Shown: positions 19,934 to 28,758, counted from the first letter of the stretch. The stretch is DNA of 64,000 nt from Bradyrhizobium sp. 21 (GCF_023073335.1 NZ_JADPJG010000023.1:766-64765), one strand, 5' to 3'. Notes: a model not told the origin generated them from the letters alone. Numbers and translations: made by a program.

Positions 19934-20060
19934 GATCGTGATTCCCGGAGTGGCAGCGCGGGGGCGAAATGCGGGGTTGCATGCCCTGACAAATCGGTCA
20001 TGCTTTAGCAGAGACAATTCTCCACCGGCGGTCAAGCCGGGGAGAAGATCTGGAGGAAAC

Positions 20061-21242
20061 ATGATCCGATGGTTGGTCGGCCTGATCGGCCTGGGTCTTG
20101 CTGCGACGAGCGCGCTCGCGGCCGATCCCGTCATGATCGGCGTCGGCTATCTCGGCGTCGCCGGCGCCAGATCGACGCTGTCGCTGGTCGAGCAGCCCGC
20201 GGAGAATGACGGCGTCGCCGGCGCGCGCCTCGCCATCGAGGACAACAACACCACCGGAAAATTCCTCAACCAGCGTTTTGCGCTGGAGGAGCGGCGTATC
20301 AAGGAGGGCGAGGATGTCGTGCAGGCCGCGACCGACCTCGCCGCACGCAACGGCTTTGTCATCGCCGACCTGCCGGCTGATGCGCTGCTGAAGGTCGCAG
20401 ATGCCCTGCGCGAGCGCGGCACGCTGCTGTTCAACGCCGGGGCGATCGACGAGCGGCTGCGCGAGGCCGATTGCCGCGCCAATGTCATCCACACCGCGCC
20501 GACGCGCGCGATGCTCGCCGATGCGCTCGGCCAATATCTGGTGTGGAAGCAGTGGAAGCGCTGGCTGCTGGTGGTCGGCTCGCATGACGAGGACAAGCTG
20601 TTCGCCGACGCGCTCCGGCGCACGGCGACCCGGTTCGGGGCCAAGATCGTGCAGGAGCGCAGCTTCGAGGACAAGGGCGGCGCGCGCCGCACGGACTCCG
20701 GCGTGACGCAGATCCAGCGGCAGATGCCGGTGTTCACGCAACAGGCACCGGCCTATGACGTGCTCGTCGCCGCCGACGAGAGCGAGGTATTCGCTGCCTA
20801 TTTGCCCTATCGCACCTGGGACCCGCGCCCCGTCGCGGGCTCGGCCGGCCTCGTGGCGCGAAGCTGGGACGCGGCACAGGACCAGTGGGGCGCGATCCAG
20901 ATGCAGAACCGCTTCATCAAGCTGAATTCGCGGCGCATGAGCGCGCTCGACATGCAGGCCTGGACCGCGGTGCGCATGCTTGGGGAAGCCACCTCGCGCA
21001 CCAATTCGGGCGACGTCAAGAAGGTCACCGATTTCATCAAGGGTCCGGATTTCTCGGTCGCGGCCTTCAAGGGCACAAAGCTGACGCTGCGCGACTGGAA
21101 CCTGCAATTGCGCCAGCCGATCCTGCTGGTCGACGGCCGCATGGTGGTGTCGGTCTCGCCGCAGGAAGGTTTTCTGCACCAGGTCTCCGAACTCGATACG
21201 CTCGGCTATGACCGTCCGGAGAGCAAATGCAAATTGAAGTGA
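20061..21242 (+). CDS. lutA: LutA-like ABC transporter substrate-binding protein (PQQ-associated)
   Basis: A 393-residue periplasmic binding protein of the branched-chain amino-acid receptor fold. The signal peptide is MIRWLVGLIGLGLAATSALA and the body has ARLAIEDNNTTGKFLNQRFA and FVIADLPADALLKVADALRE. It ends with DTLGYDRPESKCKLK. This is the type found in PQQ-linked ABC operons and named LutA in the Methylobacterium lanthanide cluster. The ligand, presumably a lanthanide complex, is inferred. CTGGAGGA precedes the ATG. It is the first gene of a five-gene coupled operon; the next gene starts within 10 bases of its stop. Confidence 0.82.
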   Translation: MIRWLVGLIGLGLAATSALAADPVMIGVGYLGVAGARSTLSLVEQPAENDGVAGARLAIEDNNTTGKFLNQRFALEERRIKEGEDVVQAATDLAARNGFVIADLPADALLKVADALRERGTLLFNAGAIDERLREADCRANVIHTAPTRAMLADALGQYLVWKQWKRWLLVVGSHDEDKLFADALRRTATRFGAKIVQERSFEDKGGARRTDSGVTQIQRQMPVFTQQAPAYDVLVAADESEVFAAYLPYRTWDPRPVAGSAGLVARSWDAAQDQWGAIQMQNRFIKLNSRRMSALDMQAWTAVRMLGEATSRTNSGDVKKVTDFIKGPDFSVAAFKGTKLTLRDWNLQLRQPILLVDGRMVVSVSPQEGFLHQVSELDTLGYDRPESKCKLK

Positions 21243-21250
21243 GGATGATG

Positions 21251-22219
21251 ATGTCGCGCATGTGGCGTGTTGGGCTCTTGTCCGGGCTGACACTCGCCGC
21301 AGCGCCGGCGCATGCGTTCATCGCCTATGTCTCGAACGAGAAGAGCAACACGGTGTCCGTGATCGACACCGAGAGCTGGACCGTGACCAAGACCATCAAG
21401 GTCGGCCAGCGCCCGCGCGGCATCGATTTCACGCGCGACGGCAAGTTCGTGATGGTCGCGGTCGGCGACGACGACACCATCCAGATGATCGACGCCAAGA
21501 CGCAAAGCGTGGTGGACAGCCTGCCCTCCGGGCCCGACCCGGAATTGTTCGCCCAGGATGCCGCCGGCAAGATACTCTATGTCGCCAACGAGAACGACAA
21601 CACGGTGACCGTGATCGACCTCGAAAAGCGCGCCCGCCTCGGCGACATCCAGGTCGGGGTAGAGCCCGAGGGCATGACCATCAGCCCCGACGGCAAGACG
21701 CTGATCAACACGTCCGAGACGACCAACATGGCCCATTTCATCGACACATCGTCGCGCCAGATCGTCGCCAACGTGCTGGTCGACGCGCGGCCGCGCTTTG
21801 CCGAATTCAAGCACGACGCGTCCGAATTGTGGGTGTCCTCGGAGATCGGCGGCACGGTCTCGGTGATCGATCCCGGCAAGCACGAGGTGATCGGCAAGGT
21901 CAATTTCGAAATCCCGGGATTGAGGAAGGAGGCCATCCAGCCGGTCGGCATCGGCATGACCAAAGACGACAAGACCGCCTTCGTCGCGCTCGGTCCAGCC
22001 AACCGCGTCGCCGTGGTCGATACCGCCTCGCGCAAGGTGACGAAATACCTGCTGGTGGGACAGCGGGTCTGGCACATGGCGTTCACGCCGGACGAGAAAT
22101 ATCTGCTCACCACCAACGGCGTCTCGAACGATGTCTCGGTGATCGACGTCGCCGCGCAAAAAGTGATCAAGACCATTCAGGTGGGCGAACTGCCCTGGGG
22201 CATCACGATCGCGCCATGA
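21251..22219 (+). CDS. lutB: YVTN-type beta-propeller exported protein (LutB-like)
   Basis: A 322-residue protein with a signal peptide ending APAHA and at least five repeats of the VxVIDxx-VxKTIxVG type (VSVIDTESWTVTKTIKVGQR, VTVIDLEKRARLGD, VSVIDPGKHEVIG, VAVVDTASRKVTKYL, VSVIDVAAQKVIK). This gives a seven-bladed propeller in the periplasm. Such a protein regularly accompanies PQQ-linked ABC transporters. Several ATGs in a row (21245, 21248, 21251) follow GTGAGG, and 21251 gives the best spacing. Its stop overlaps the ATPase start (ATGA). Confidence 0.82.
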   Translation: MSRMWRVGLLSGLTLAAAPAHAFIAYVSNEKSNTVSVIDTESWTVTKTIKVGQRPRGIDFTRDGKFVMVAVGDDDTIQMIDAKTQSVVDSLPSGPDPELFAQDAAGKILYVANENDNTVTVIDLEKRARLGDIQVGVEPEGMTISPDGKTLINTSETTNMAHFIDTSSRQIVANVLVDARPRFAEFKHDASELWVSSEIGGTVSVIDPGKHEVIGKVNFEIPGLRKEAIQPVGIGMTKDDKTAFVALGPANRVAVVDTASRKVTKYLLVGQRVWHMAFTPDEKYLLTTNGVSNDVSVIDVAAQKVIKTIQVGELPWGITIAP

Positions 22220-23046
22220 CCAGCCCCGCTCCCATCGCCGAACACCGCGAGACGCCACGGCCCGATCCGGCGGCGATACCGACAATCACGAGCAGCGGCG
22301 TCGCGGCACTGTCGATCGACAGCGTCAGCCACGCCTATGGCCCGCGCCGCGCGCTGATGGACGTCTCCTTCAACGTACAGCCCGCGAGCTTCACAGCGCT
22401 GCTCGGACTCAATGGCGCCGGCAAGAGCACGCTGTTCTCGCTGATCACACGCCTGTTCGGCATCCAGTCCGGCCGCGCCTCCATCTTCGGCCATGACATC
22501 AGCAAGAACCCCGGCGAGGCGCTGCGGCTGCTCGGTGTCGTGTTCCAGCCACGCACGCTCGATCTCGATCTGTCGCTGACGCAGAATTTGCTCTATCACG
22601 CAGCTCTCCACGGCATCAGCCGCCGCGAAGCGGCCACGCGCACCGCTGAACTGCTCGGCCGCATCGGGCTTGCCGAGCGCGCCGGCAGCAAGGTGCGCGA
22701 TCTCTCGGGCGGGCAGATGCGGCGGCTGGAGATCGCCCGCGCACTGTTGCACCGGCCGCGCCTGCTATTGCTGGACGAGCCGACCGTAGGCCTCGACGTC
22801 AAGGCGCGCGCCGACATCATCAGCCATGTCCGCCAACTCGTGACCGAGCAAGGCATCGGCGTGCTCTGGGCCACGCATCTGTTCGACGAGATCATGCCCG
22901 GTGACGACCTCGTGGTGCTGCATCAGGGCAAGGTGCTGGCGCAGGGGCCGATGAGCCTCGTGGTCGCGGAGGCCGGCGCGCAGGACGTCAACACCGCCTT
23001 CATGCGCCTGACCGGTGCGCAGACCATGCCCGGAGGCGGCGCATGA
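22216..23046 (+). CDS. lutE: ABC transporter ATP-binding protein (LutE-like)
   Basis: A 276-residue ATPase. It has Walker A GLNGAGKSTL, a Q-loop in VVFQPRTLDLDLSL, the signature LSGGQMRRLEIARALL, Walker B LLLLDEPTVGLD and the switch histidine in WATHLF. An N-terminal extension of ~25 residues (TSPAPIAEHRETPRPDP) is not part of the core. The sequence groups with ABC-2 type exporters and importers found in PQQ clusters. Both ends overlap neighbouring genes by ATGA, a sign of tight co-translation. With the permease it would energise transport for the LutA-type receptor. Confidence 0.88.
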   Translation: MTSPAPIAEHRETPRPDPAAIPTITSSGVAALSIDSVSHAYGPRRALMDVSFNVQPASFTALLGLNGAGKSTLFSLITRLFGIQSGRASIFGHDISKNPGEALRLLGVVFQPRTLDLDLSLTQNLLYHAALHGISRREAATRTAELLGRIGLAERAGSKVRDLSGGQMRRLEIARALLHRPRLLLLDEPTVGLDVKARADIISHVRQLVTEQGIGVLWATHLFDEIMPGDDLVVLHQGKVLAQGPMSLVVAEAGAQDVNTAFMRLTGAQTMPGGGA

Positions 23047-23891
23047 GCAGCATCACAACACGCGGGGCGCCGCGCGGATTCTCGTTCCAGGAATACATGA
23101 CCTGCCTCACCGGCATCGTCTGGCGCGAAGGCCTGCGCTTCCTGCATCAGCGCGAGCGCTTCGTCTCGGCGCTGGTGCGGCCGCTGGTGTGGCTGTTCAT
23201 CTTCGCCGCCGGCTTCCGCCAGGTGCTCGGTATCTCCATCATCCCGCCTTACGAGACCTACATCCTCTACGAGGTCTTCATCGCGCCAGGGCTGATGGCG
23301 ATGATCCAGCTCTTCAACGGCATGCAATCCTCGCTGTCGATGGTCTATGACCGCGAGATGGGCAACATGCGCACGCTGCTGGTGAGCCCGCTGCCGCGCG
23401 GCTTCCTGCTGTTCTGCAAGCTGCTCGCGGGCACCGCAGTGTCGCTGCTCCAGGTCTATGCGTTCCTGCTGATCGCCTGGTTCTGGGACATCACTCCGCC
23501 TCCGATCGGCTATCTCACCGTGCTGCCGGCACTGATCCTGTCCGGCCTGATGCTGGGCTCGCTCGGCATGCTGATCTCTTCCGGCATCAAGCAGCTCGAA
23601 AGCTTCGCCGGCGTGATGAACTTCGTGATCTTCCCGATGTTCTTCGCCTCCTCCGCGCTCTACCCGCTCTGGCGCGTACAGGAGGGCAGCCCCTATCTCT
23701 ATTATCTCTGCGAGGCCAATCCGTTCACCCATGCGGTCGAGCTGATCCGTTTTGCGCTGTACGGACAGATCAACTGGGTCTCGCTGGCGGTGGTCGCCAG
23801 CTGCACAATCGTGTTCATGATCGGGGCGATCTATGCCTATGATCCCTCGCGCGGGCTGGCGCGACGAGGCCCCGCGGGAGGCGAAGGATGA
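23043..23891 (+). CDS. lutF: ABC-2 type transporter permease (LutF-like)
   Basis: A 282-residue permease with about six membrane segments (VRPLVWLFIFAAGF, ALILSGLMLGSLGMLIS, NFVIFPMFFASSALYPLW, VVASCTIVFMIGAIYA). The LYPLWR and EANPFTHAVELIRFALYG blocks are typical of the ABC-2 family, which usually exports but here is tied to a binding protein. The direction of transport is therefore not certain. Start and stop both overlap their neighbours by 4 bases. It would be the membrane channel of the Lut-type system. Confidence 0.87.
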   Translation: MSSITTRGAPRGFSFQEYMTCLTGIVWREGLRFLHQRERFVSALVRPLVWLFIFAAGFRQVLGISIIPPYETYILYEVFIAPGLMAMIQLFNGMQSSLSMVYDREMGNMRTLLVSPLPRGFLLFCKLLAGTAVSLLQVYAFLLIAWFWDITPPPIGYLTVLPALILSGLMLGSLGMLISSGIKQLESFAGVMNFVIFPMFFASSALYPLWRVQEGSPYLYYLCEANPFTHAVELIRFALYGQINWVSLAVVASCTIVFMIGAIYAYDPSRGLARRGPAGGEG

Positions 23892-24502
23892 AGGTTCGGG
23901 TTCTGGCCATGGCCGCTCTGCTGCTTGCAGTCGCGAGCACGGCGGCACGCGCGGCCGATCCGCGCTATCCCGACTGGCCCTGCACGCAGGCAAAAGTGCC
24001 GGAGATCTCGCTTGCCGCCGTCTGGGCCGGCCCGGCACTCGATGACGTGCAGAACAAGTGGAAGGACGACGCCAAGGTGAGCGCGCTGGTCACGAAACTG
24101 TCGGCGCGCAAGACCCCGCTGGACGAAGCCGAGAGATCGGTGAAGGAGTTTTTGGCGGGCTCCGCGGCCGACAAGACCGCGAATGCGAAGCTGCTGTTCG
24201 CCGGTCTGTTCGACACGCTCAACGCCCAGCGCGCCCAGGTCATGAACGGGCTCGAACGCGTCAGCCGCAAGCAGCGCGAAGCCGCCGACAAGATCCGCGA
24301 GGAGTCGATTCAGCTCCAGGCGCTCCAGGGCGCAACGCCTCCCGATGAGGCCAAAGTCGAAGCGCTCAGCAATGAGCTGATCTGGAAGACCCGCATTTTC
24401 GAGGACCGTCACAACGTTGTGCGGTTCGTCTGCGAGGTTCCAACCACGATCGACCAGCGCCTGTTCGCCCTCGGGCGGGTGATCCAGCAGGAAATGGAAT
24501 AG
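23888..24502 (+). CDS. Exported alpha-helical protein of the Lut operon (LutG position)
   Basis: A 204-residue secreted protein. It has a signal peptide ending ARAAD, then DPRYPDWPCTQAKVPEISLA and a long helical body (RKQREAADKIREESIQLQAL) that could form a coiled coil. Two cysteines, one near the mature N-terminus and one in VVRFVCEVP, may form a disulfide. It overlaps the permease stop by 4 bases and ends the operon. It occupies the position of LutG, an exported protein of unknown role in the Methylobacterium cluster. No enzymatic motif is seen. Confidence 0.7.
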   Translation: MKVRVLAMAALLLAVASTAARAADPRYPDWPCTQAKVPEISLAAVWAGPALDDVQNKWKDDAKVSALVTKLSARKTPLDEAERSVKEFLAGSAADKTANAKLLFAGLFDTLNAQRAQVMNGLERVSRKQREAADKIREESIQLQALQGATPPDEAKVEALSNELIWKTRIFEDRHNVVRFVCEVPTTIDQRLFALGRVIQQEME

Positions 24503-24638
24503 CGTCAGCCTCGCTGACCGCTCGCACACAAGTTCCCGCAATCTCGACGCGACCGCCGGCCTTGGCCGCCCTATCTGCCGGAACCAAATCGATCTAGGAT
24601 GGCTTGTCGATGTAAATCTCGAACGCCGGGAGGCCTCG

Positions 24639-24938
24639 ATGGGAACAGCAAGATTCATCCTCGCAGGCGCTGCAGTCTTCAGCGTGCTCGCATCCAGCGC
24701 TTTTGCTGACGATCTGACCGGAATGGTCACGCGGATCGACCGCCTCAACGGCACGATATCGATCCAGCATACGCAGAAGGGCACGGTCGGCGGCAGCGCG
24801 GGCGGCGCCGGCGCGCTCCAGGAGTACAAGACCAAGGACGCAGCGATGCTGGATGCCGTCCATGCCGGCGATCGGGTGACGTACTCGGCGACCGACAATA
24901 ACGGCACAGGCACGTTGACGACGCTGCAGAAGCAGTAA
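24639..24938 (+). CDS. CusF-like periplasmic copper-binding protein
   Basis: A 99-residue exported protein with a signal peptide ending SSAFAD. It has the small OB-fold order of CusF: DDLTGMVTRIDRLNGTISIQ, then EYKTKDAAMLDAVHAGDRVT and GTGTLTTLQKQ. The single methionine in AAMLD and the histidine in DAVHAGD could be metal ligands, though the classical His-Met-Trp-Met set is incomplete. GGGAGG precedes the ATG. It lies between the Lut operon and the relay genes. Metal delivery or sequestration is likely; the metal could be copper or something else. Confidence 0.68.
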   Translation: MGTARFILAGAAVFSVLASSAFADDLTGMVTRIDRLNGTISIQHTQKGTVGGSAGGAGALQEYKTKDAAMLDAVHAGDRVTYSATDNNGTGTLTTLQKQ

Positions 24939-24941
24939 GGC

Positions 24942-25499
24942 CTACTGCTCCGGCCGCTGCTCCGGCTGCGCCTCCTCGGTCGGGAGCTTCGCGCGCTCCC
25001 AGCCGTCGGTGCCTTCGGGGTACCAGGCGACATTGGTGTAGCCGTAAGTCAATGCGCGCTTGGCGGCGTTCCAGGACATCCAGCAGTCGGCCAGGCAATA
25101 GATCACCAGCAGCGCGGCCTTGTTGCCATGCGAGGCACGCGCGAGGCCGCGCTGAAAATAGGCGTCCATGGCCGGCGGAAGCGCGCCGTAGCCGGTATCC
25201 GGCAGCCAGATGCTGCCGGGAATGTTTTTGCGCGGCGCCTCACGCCAGACGGTACCCTCAGGGAGGTTCTTCGGCTTCGGCGCGCGCGGCAGCACATCGA
25301 TGAAGGCGCCGCTCTTCGCGTGCCAGATCTCCTCCGCCTCGGAAGTCGACAGCACGCGCGCGCGCGCCAGCGTCGCCGGTACCGGCGCGCGGTAATTGTC
25401 GGTGCGAAACCCCTCTGGCTCGAACGGCTCCTGCTGCTGCGCGAATGTCGGCACCGCGAACGCGGCAACGACGAGCGCGGCGGCAACATGCCGCCTCAT
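24942..25499 (-). CDS. PQQ-associated rhodanese-like protein with CxxxCW motif
   Basis: A 185-residue periplasmic protein with a signal peptide ending PTFAQ and a rhodanese-like body (LSTSEAEEIWHAKSGAFIDV). Its redox-type motif is Cys135-LAD-Cys139-Trp140 in VIYCLADCWMSWNAAKRAL. Proteins of this type are restricted to genomes with PQQ-dependent catabolism, as part of the so-called quinoprotein relay. Its exact reaction is unknown. Its ATG overlaps the stop of the upstream binding-protein gene, so the two are co-translated. Confidence 0.82.
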   Translation of the reverse strand: MRRHVAAALVVAAFAVPTFAQQQEPFEPEGFRTDNYRAPVPATLARARVLSTSEAEEIWHAKSGAFIDVLPRAPKPKNLPEGTVWREAPRKNIPGSIWLPDTGYGALPPAMDAYFQRGLARASHGNKAALLVIYCLADCWMSWNAAKRALTYGYTNVAWYPEGTDGWERAKLPTEEAQPEQRPEQ

Positions 25500-26377
25500 G
25501 GCGCCTTCTTGGCCGTCTCCGCGCCGAGCGGCCGGTCGCTTTCGTCCAGCAGCGGAACGCCGAAGTCGAGCAGGATCTTGTTGATCTCGCCCTGGTTCTC
25601 CTGGATCAGCTTGTTGAGCTGCCGCTTCCAGTTCTGGTCGGCGGCACGCACGCCCATGCCGATGCGATAGACCAGTTTTGGCCCGGTGGTTTCCTTCACC
25701 AGCGGCGTGACGTGCATCGAGCCGGCCTTCTTCGCGTAGAACCCCGCCATCGGCCCCCACAGCACCCCGGCGTCGATCTTGCCGGCCGTGAGATCATCGA
25801 CCATGGCCTGCGCCGAATTGTCGTAGCGAGTGTCGATCATCAACGGATAGGGTTTTGCGTCACCCATCAGCCCGGCAATCGCCATGTTGGTGGCCGGCGG
25901 CGTGCCGGCAACGATGCCAACACGCTTGCCCTTCAGCCTGGTATCCTCGAGGGTGTCGACCTCCTCGAGCCCGCCGCCAGCTTTCGCGACTAGCGCATAG
26001 CTCGTGCGGTAGTAAGGATTGGTCCCTTGTACGAGGTCATCGCCCTGGGGGAAGCCCATGATTACGTCGCAGCGATGCGAGCCGAGCGTCATCCGCACGA
26101 AGCCGGTGGCTTGCGGGAAAAAGACATAGTCGAGCTTCTTCTGGAGCTTGTCCGCAAACAGCTCGGCAAGCTTGTTCTCGAACCCCTCGCCCTTTTCATT
26201 CGAGAACGGCAGGTTGCGCGGATCGGCGCAGACGCGCAGCACCTTGGGATCGACCAGCTCGAACGAGAGGTCACCGGTTTCGCTGGTCTGCGCGGTCGCG
26301 ACGTCGCCAAGCGCGCAAGACGCAATCAGGACACACAGTGAAAACAACCAGCGACGATGTCGCCCGGCCTCCGTCAT
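25496..26377 (-). CDS. XoxJ/MoxJ-type quinoprotein-associated binding protein
   Basis: A 293-residue periplasmic protein of the family-3 solute-binding fold. After the signal peptide it reads LRVCADPRNLPFSNEKGEGF, RCDVIMGFPQGDD and later GAVLWGPMAGFY-like blocks (DAGVLWGPMAGFYAKKAG). This is the quinoprotein dehydrogenase-associated class, whose members (MxaJ, XoxJ) sit beside methanol dehydrogenases and may help load PQQ or metal. GAGGAGGAAG precedes the ATG at 26377. It heads a two-gene operon with the CxxxCW protein and is encoded divergently from the metallohydrolase. Confidence 0.85.
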   Translation of the reverse strand: MTEAGRHRRWLFSLCVLIASCALGDVATAQTSETGDLSFELVDPKVLRVCADPRNLPFSNEKGEGFENKLAELFADKLQKKLDYVFFPQATGFVRMTLGSHRCDVIMGFPQGDDLVQGTNPYYRTSYALVAKAGGGLEEVDTLEDTRLKGKRVGIVAGTPPATNMAIAGLMGDAKPYPLMIDTRYDNSAQAMVDDLTAGKIDAGVLWGPMAGFYAKKAGSMHVTPLVKETTGPKLVYRIGMGVRAADQNWKRQLNKLIQENQGEINKILLDFGVPLLDESDRPLGAETAKKAP

Positions 26378-26507
26378 CGCGCTTCCTCCTCGGTTTGTTT
26401 GAATGCTAGCCATGCAACGCATGACGCGCCATGTTTTGCCAGACTTTGTGCCGGCTTTGCTTTGTTGCAGTGCAATGCGCACAAACCCTTTGAACTGAGG
26501 CGGAAAA

Positions 26508-27434
26508 GTGTCTCGCATCGCTCTTGGGATCGCAGCCTTGTCCCTGCTGGTGACAGCGACGCTAGCACGCGCCGGCGTGGCTGAATTGCCTGTGAGCGAA
26601 GTCGCGCCGGGAATCTTCGTACACTCCGGGACCATCGCCCTGATGACGCGGGAGAACAAGGGCGCCATCGCCAATGTCGGCTTCATCGTCGGCGAGGACG
26701 CGGTGGCCGTGATCGATACCGGTGGTAGCCTTCGCGAGGGCGAGGCGCTGCTTGCGGCTGTGCGGGCGCGCACCAGCAAGCCGATCCGCTATGTCATCAA
26801 CACCCACGGCCATCCCGATCATGTCTTCGGCAATGCAGCCTTCATTGCCGGGGACACCCGCTTCGTCGGCCATAGCCGGCTGCCGCAGGCGCTGGCGACG
26901 CGCGGGCCGTATTACCTGGATAATTTTAGACGCATCATGGGCGACGAATTGATCTCTCCCGTGAAGATCGTGCCACCCACCCTGCTCGTGAAGGACACAA
27001 TGACGCTCGATCTCGGCTCGCGCCGCCTGACCTTGCGGGCATGGCCGGCCGGGCATAGCGACAGTGACCTGACCGTGTTGGACGAGACGAGCAAGACGCT
27101 GTTCGCTGGCGACCTCGTCTTCCTCCGCCATATTCCAGTGATGGACGGCAGCATTCGCGGCTGGCTCGGCATCCTTGGGGAACTTGCAAGCATTCAGGCG
27201 CAGCGAATCGTTCCCGGTCACGGACCCGTGAGCGAATGGCCTGCAGCGCTGACCGATGAACGGCGTTATCTGATGGCGCTGCTGGCGGACGTCCGCGCAT
27301 CGAACAAGAAGGGCGAGCCGATCCGAACCGCCGCAGACAAGGCGGCCGCCTCGGAGCGGTCGCACTGGGACCTGTTCGAGGACTACAACGCCCGCAACGC
27401 AACCGCAGCATTTTCGGAAATTGAATGGGAGTAG
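26508..27434 (+). CDS. Quinoprotein relay zinc metallohydrolase
   Basis: A 308-residue exported metallo-beta-lactamase-fold protein starting at a GTG with GAGGCGGAAA upstream. The signal peptide ends ARAG. The zinc-binding block is His100-x-His102-x-Asp104-His105 in NTHGHPDHVFGN, followed by AGHSDSD and GDLVFLRHIP and a final HGPVSEW. It matches the SoxH-related hydrolases found only beside PQQ dehydrogenases and SoxYZ-like carriers. It probably removes a group from the carrier cysteine; this is a prediction, not a shown activity. Confidence 0.85.
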   Translation: MSRIALGIAALSLLVTATLARAGVAELPVSEVAPGIFVHSGTIALMTRENKGAIANVGFIVGEDAVAVIDTGGSLREGEALLAAVRARTSKPIRYVINTHGHPDHVFGNAAFIAGDTRFVGHSRLPQALATRGPYYLDNFRRIMGDELISPVKIVPPTLLVKDTMTLDLGSRRLTLRAWPAGHSDSDLTVLDETSKTLFAGDLVFLRHIPVMDGSIRGWLGILGELASIQAQRIVPGHGPVSEWPAALTDERRYLMALLADVRASNKKGEPIRTAADKAAASERSHWDLFEDYNARNATAAFSEIEWE

Positions 27435-27475
27435 CGAACGCGCTACGTTAGGCCCACTACTTCGTCCGCGGGACT

Positions 27476-28300
27476 ATGACCATGACGGGATGCACACGCC
27501 GCCTGCCCCTGATCGCCTTGATCCTTGGCGTAGCCTTCGCTATGCCGGCGCAGGCTGAGGAGGCTTACGATCCCTGGCCGGGCCTGGTGCAGGACATCTT
27601 TAGCAATCGTCCGATCAACGACGGCAACGATGTGATCGCCATCGAGATGCCCTATCGCGCCGAGGACGCGGCCATCGTGCCGGTGACCCTGCGCAGCAAG
27701 CTATCGCCGGCCGATGCCCGCCGCATCCGTTCGATCACGCTGGTGATCGACCGCAACCCAGCGCCGATGGCGGCGAAGTTCGAACTGGGACCGGACGCCA
27801 ACGTCACCGAGATCTCCACGCGCGTGCGCGTCAACAACTACACCGACGTCCATGCGGTCGCCGAGCTCAGCGACGGCCAGCTCTATGTCTCGAAAGTCTA
27901 TGTGAAGGCCTCCGGCGGCTGCTCGGCGCCGGCAGCAAAGAACGCCGAGGAGGCCAACAACCGGCTCGGCCAGATTCGCTACCGGCAATTCGCGCGGGAG
28001 GAGGCGCCGGCCAGCCGCATCCGGGAAGCGCAGATCATGATCGGCCATCCCAATAATTCCGGCCTGCAGATGGACCAGGTCACGCAGCTCTATGTTCCGG
28101 CCTTCTTCGTCAACCAGCTGAAGCTGACGCAGGACGACAGTCCCGTGCTGTCGATGGAAGGCGGCATCTCGATCTCGGAAGATCCCAATCTGCGCTTCAC
28201 CTATGTGTCCAACGGCGCGAAGCGCTTTCGCGCGGAGGCGAAGGATACGGATGGACACATATTCCGCAATGAGTGGGATGTGGAGAAGCCGGGGACGTGA
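27476..28300 (+). CDS. Quinoprotein dehydrogenase-associated SoxYZ-like carrier
   Basis: A 274-residue exported protein that fuses a SoxY-like half (residues ~30-155) and a SoxZ-like half (~175-274). The carrier cysteine is Cys149 in VKASGGCSAPAAKN, equivalent to the swinging-arm cysteine of SoxY, though here it is internal, not C-terminal. In sulfur oxidation this arm carries thiosulfate intermediates. In quinoprotein clusters the cargo is unknown. It follows the metallohydrolase by ~40 bases in the same direction. The signal peptide ends MPAQAEE. Confidence 0.86.
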   Translation: MTMTGCTRRLPLIALILGVAFAMPAQAEEAYDPWPGLVQDIFSNRPINDGNDVIAIEMPYRAEDAAIVPVTLRSKLSPADARRIRSITLVIDRNPAPMAAKFELGPDANVTEISTRVRVNNYTDVHAVAELSDGQLYVSKVYVKASGGCSAPAAKNAEEANNRLGQIRYRQFAREEAPASRIREAQIMIGHPNNSGLQMDQVTQLYVPAFFVNQLKLTQDDSPVLSMEGGISISEDPNLRFTYVSNGAKRFRAEAKDTDGHIFRNEWDVEKPGT

Positions 28301-28327
28301 GGCTACGGATGAGTGCGCGGTGAGAGA

Positions 28328-28373
28328 CCCTCATCCGGCGCTTCGCGCCGCCTTCTCCCGCAAGGGATAAGGA
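28328..28373. repeat. Dispersed palindromic intergenic repeat
   Basis: CGGCG-CTTCG-CGCCG forms a small hairpin, followed by CTTCTCCCGCAAGGGATAAGG, a wording typical of short repeats scattered through Rhizobiales genomes. It lies between two convergent genes. Confidence 0.55.
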
Positions 28374-28398
28374 AGATCGCGCCGTCTAAGCGGCTAAA

Positions 28399-28758
28399 TC
28401 AGAAACACCTCACCTCGGCTTCCGCCTGCGCACGCCGCAAATCATTCACAGCCGAGTTCGCCTGCTCCGACGTGCGGAACTGGACGCCGAGATTGCCGCG
28501 CACCTGGGACATGCTGAGCGCGGTTTCCGCGGTGACATAGCGCTCATAGGACACGATCGAGGCCACAACGTCGATCGAGCAGGAGCATTGCTCGATCGAC
28601 TGCCGGCTCTCGCCATTGGCCTTCATGCAGCCATAGACGTATTCGGCACGCGCCGACGTCGGATAATCATTGGCCTCCTCGGCCTGCGCCACGCATGCGG
28701 TTGCCGCCAGCGTCGCCAATGCGGCGACAATCAGTCGTAGCTGTCCCGCCAGATTCAT
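28399..28758 (-). CDS. Small exported cysteine-containing protein
   Basis: A 119-residue protein with a signal peptide (MNLAGQLRLIVAALATLAAT, then ACVAQAEE) and a mature part with YVYGCMKANGESRQSIEQCS followed by CSIDVVASIVSYERYVTAE. The close cysteines (C, C-S-C and a last C near the end) suggest disulfides. GGGAGGACG precedes the ATG. No domain is recognised. The placement between the SoxYZ-like carrier and an ABC transporter suggests a periplasmic part in the same relay. Confidence 0.65.
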   Translation of the reverse strand: MNLAGQLRLIVAALATLAATACVAQAEEANDYPTSARAEYVYGCMKANGESRQSIEQCSCSIDVVASIVSYERYVTAETALSMSQVRGNLGVQFRTSEQANSAVNDLRRAQAEAEVRCF

